NCBI GenBank assembly: GCA_900764415.1
Contig: CAAFOA010000413.1
Coordinates: 1-5,100 of the forward strand
Reading direction: 5' to 3'
DNA length: 5,100 nt
From: an uncultured Collinsella sp.
Lineage (GTDB): Bacteria > Actinomycetota > Coriobacteriia > Coriobacteriales > Coriobacteriaceae
The notes beneath the pieces were generated by a model. That model was given only the letters and a program-made list of their open reading frames with translations. It was not told the origin of the DNA and ran no database searches. This document shows, piece after piece, positions 5,068 to 5,100 of this stretch (the first letter of the stretch is position 1; the number at the start of each line of letters is the position of its first letter). The position numbers were made by a program, and so were the translations under genes.

Positions 5068-5100
5068 CTGTCTCTTATACACATCTGACGCTGCCGACGA
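5068..5100 (-). other. Illumina Nextera read-1 adapter (non-genomic)
   Basis: Bases 5068-5086 are the 19-base Tn5 mosaic end in the orientation CTGTCTCTTATACACATCT. Bases 5087-5100 (GACGCTGCCGACGA) are the rest of the Nextera read-1 oligonucleotide, read as its reverse complement. The complete 33-base adapter sits exactly at the end of the window. It is library read-through left in the assembly. Translated, it gives the familiar artefact peptide VSYTHLTLPT on the plus strand and MCIRDR on the minus strand. Confidence 0.98.

Noticed and set aside
4497..5084. 195-codon minus-strand open frame beginning MCIRDR
   Set aside because: It starts inside the Nextera adapter and is antisense to ssnA; the N-terminus is a known adapter artefact.
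5068..5086. Tn5/IS50 mosaic end suggesting a transposon insertion in ssnA
   Set aside because: The mosaic end is followed by the rest of the Nextera oligonucleotide and then the sequence ends, so it is a library adapter and not a natural transposon.

Overview
The window looks like a draft-genome or metagenome contig end from a gut Coriobacteriia, most likely a Collinsella-type actinobacterium. This rests on the high GC, the C/G-ending codons, the gene content, and long GC-rich palindromes between genes. It is an inference from composition and gene content, not a database match. The last 33 bases (5068-5100) are not genomic: they are the Illumina Nextera read-1 transposase adapter, so the biological sequence ends at 5067.

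Layout. On the minus strand, 1-1027 holds the N-terminal 342 residues of a U32-family protein (RlhA/YdcP-like, proposed 23S rRNA hydroxylation family). A 378-base divergent gap (1028-1405) follows. It carries a perfect 26-bp inverted repeat and a separate hairpin in the ridA leader. ridA (1406-1783, plus) encodes a complete enamine/imine deaminase and ends at a 14-bp terminator hairpin. Between ridA and the convergent regulator lies a second, larger palindrome, with 37-bp perfect arms at 1880-2006. The regulator (2024-2680, minus) is a YheO/DauR-type protein with an N-terminal PAS-like domain and a C-terminal HTH. A 351-base AT-rich divergent gap (2681-3031) separates it from an NCS2-family purine/nucleobase permease (3032-4426, plus). 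A strongly structured 196-base gap then leads to ssnA (4623-5067, plus), a putative aminohydrolase of the amidohydrolase superfamily, cut off after 148 residues by the contig end and adapter.

How the genes fit together. SsnA and NCS2 permeases belong to the anaerobic purine/uric-acid degradation clusters known from Escherichia (the ygeW-ygfK-ssnA-xdhD region with XanQ nearby) and from gut anaerobes. The divergent YheO-like regulator is the obvious candidate to control permease-ssnA. RidA fits if the cluster continues with a 2,3-diaminopropionate ammonia-lyase (YgeX), whose 2-aminoacrylate product RidA hydrolyses; that part is not visible here. The most unusual protein observation is that the permease has Gln at two positions that are essential acids (Glu272, Asp304) in E. 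coli XanQ, while the rest of the binding motif is kept. The most unusual DNA observations are the two long perfect palindromes and the multi-hairpin ssnA leader.
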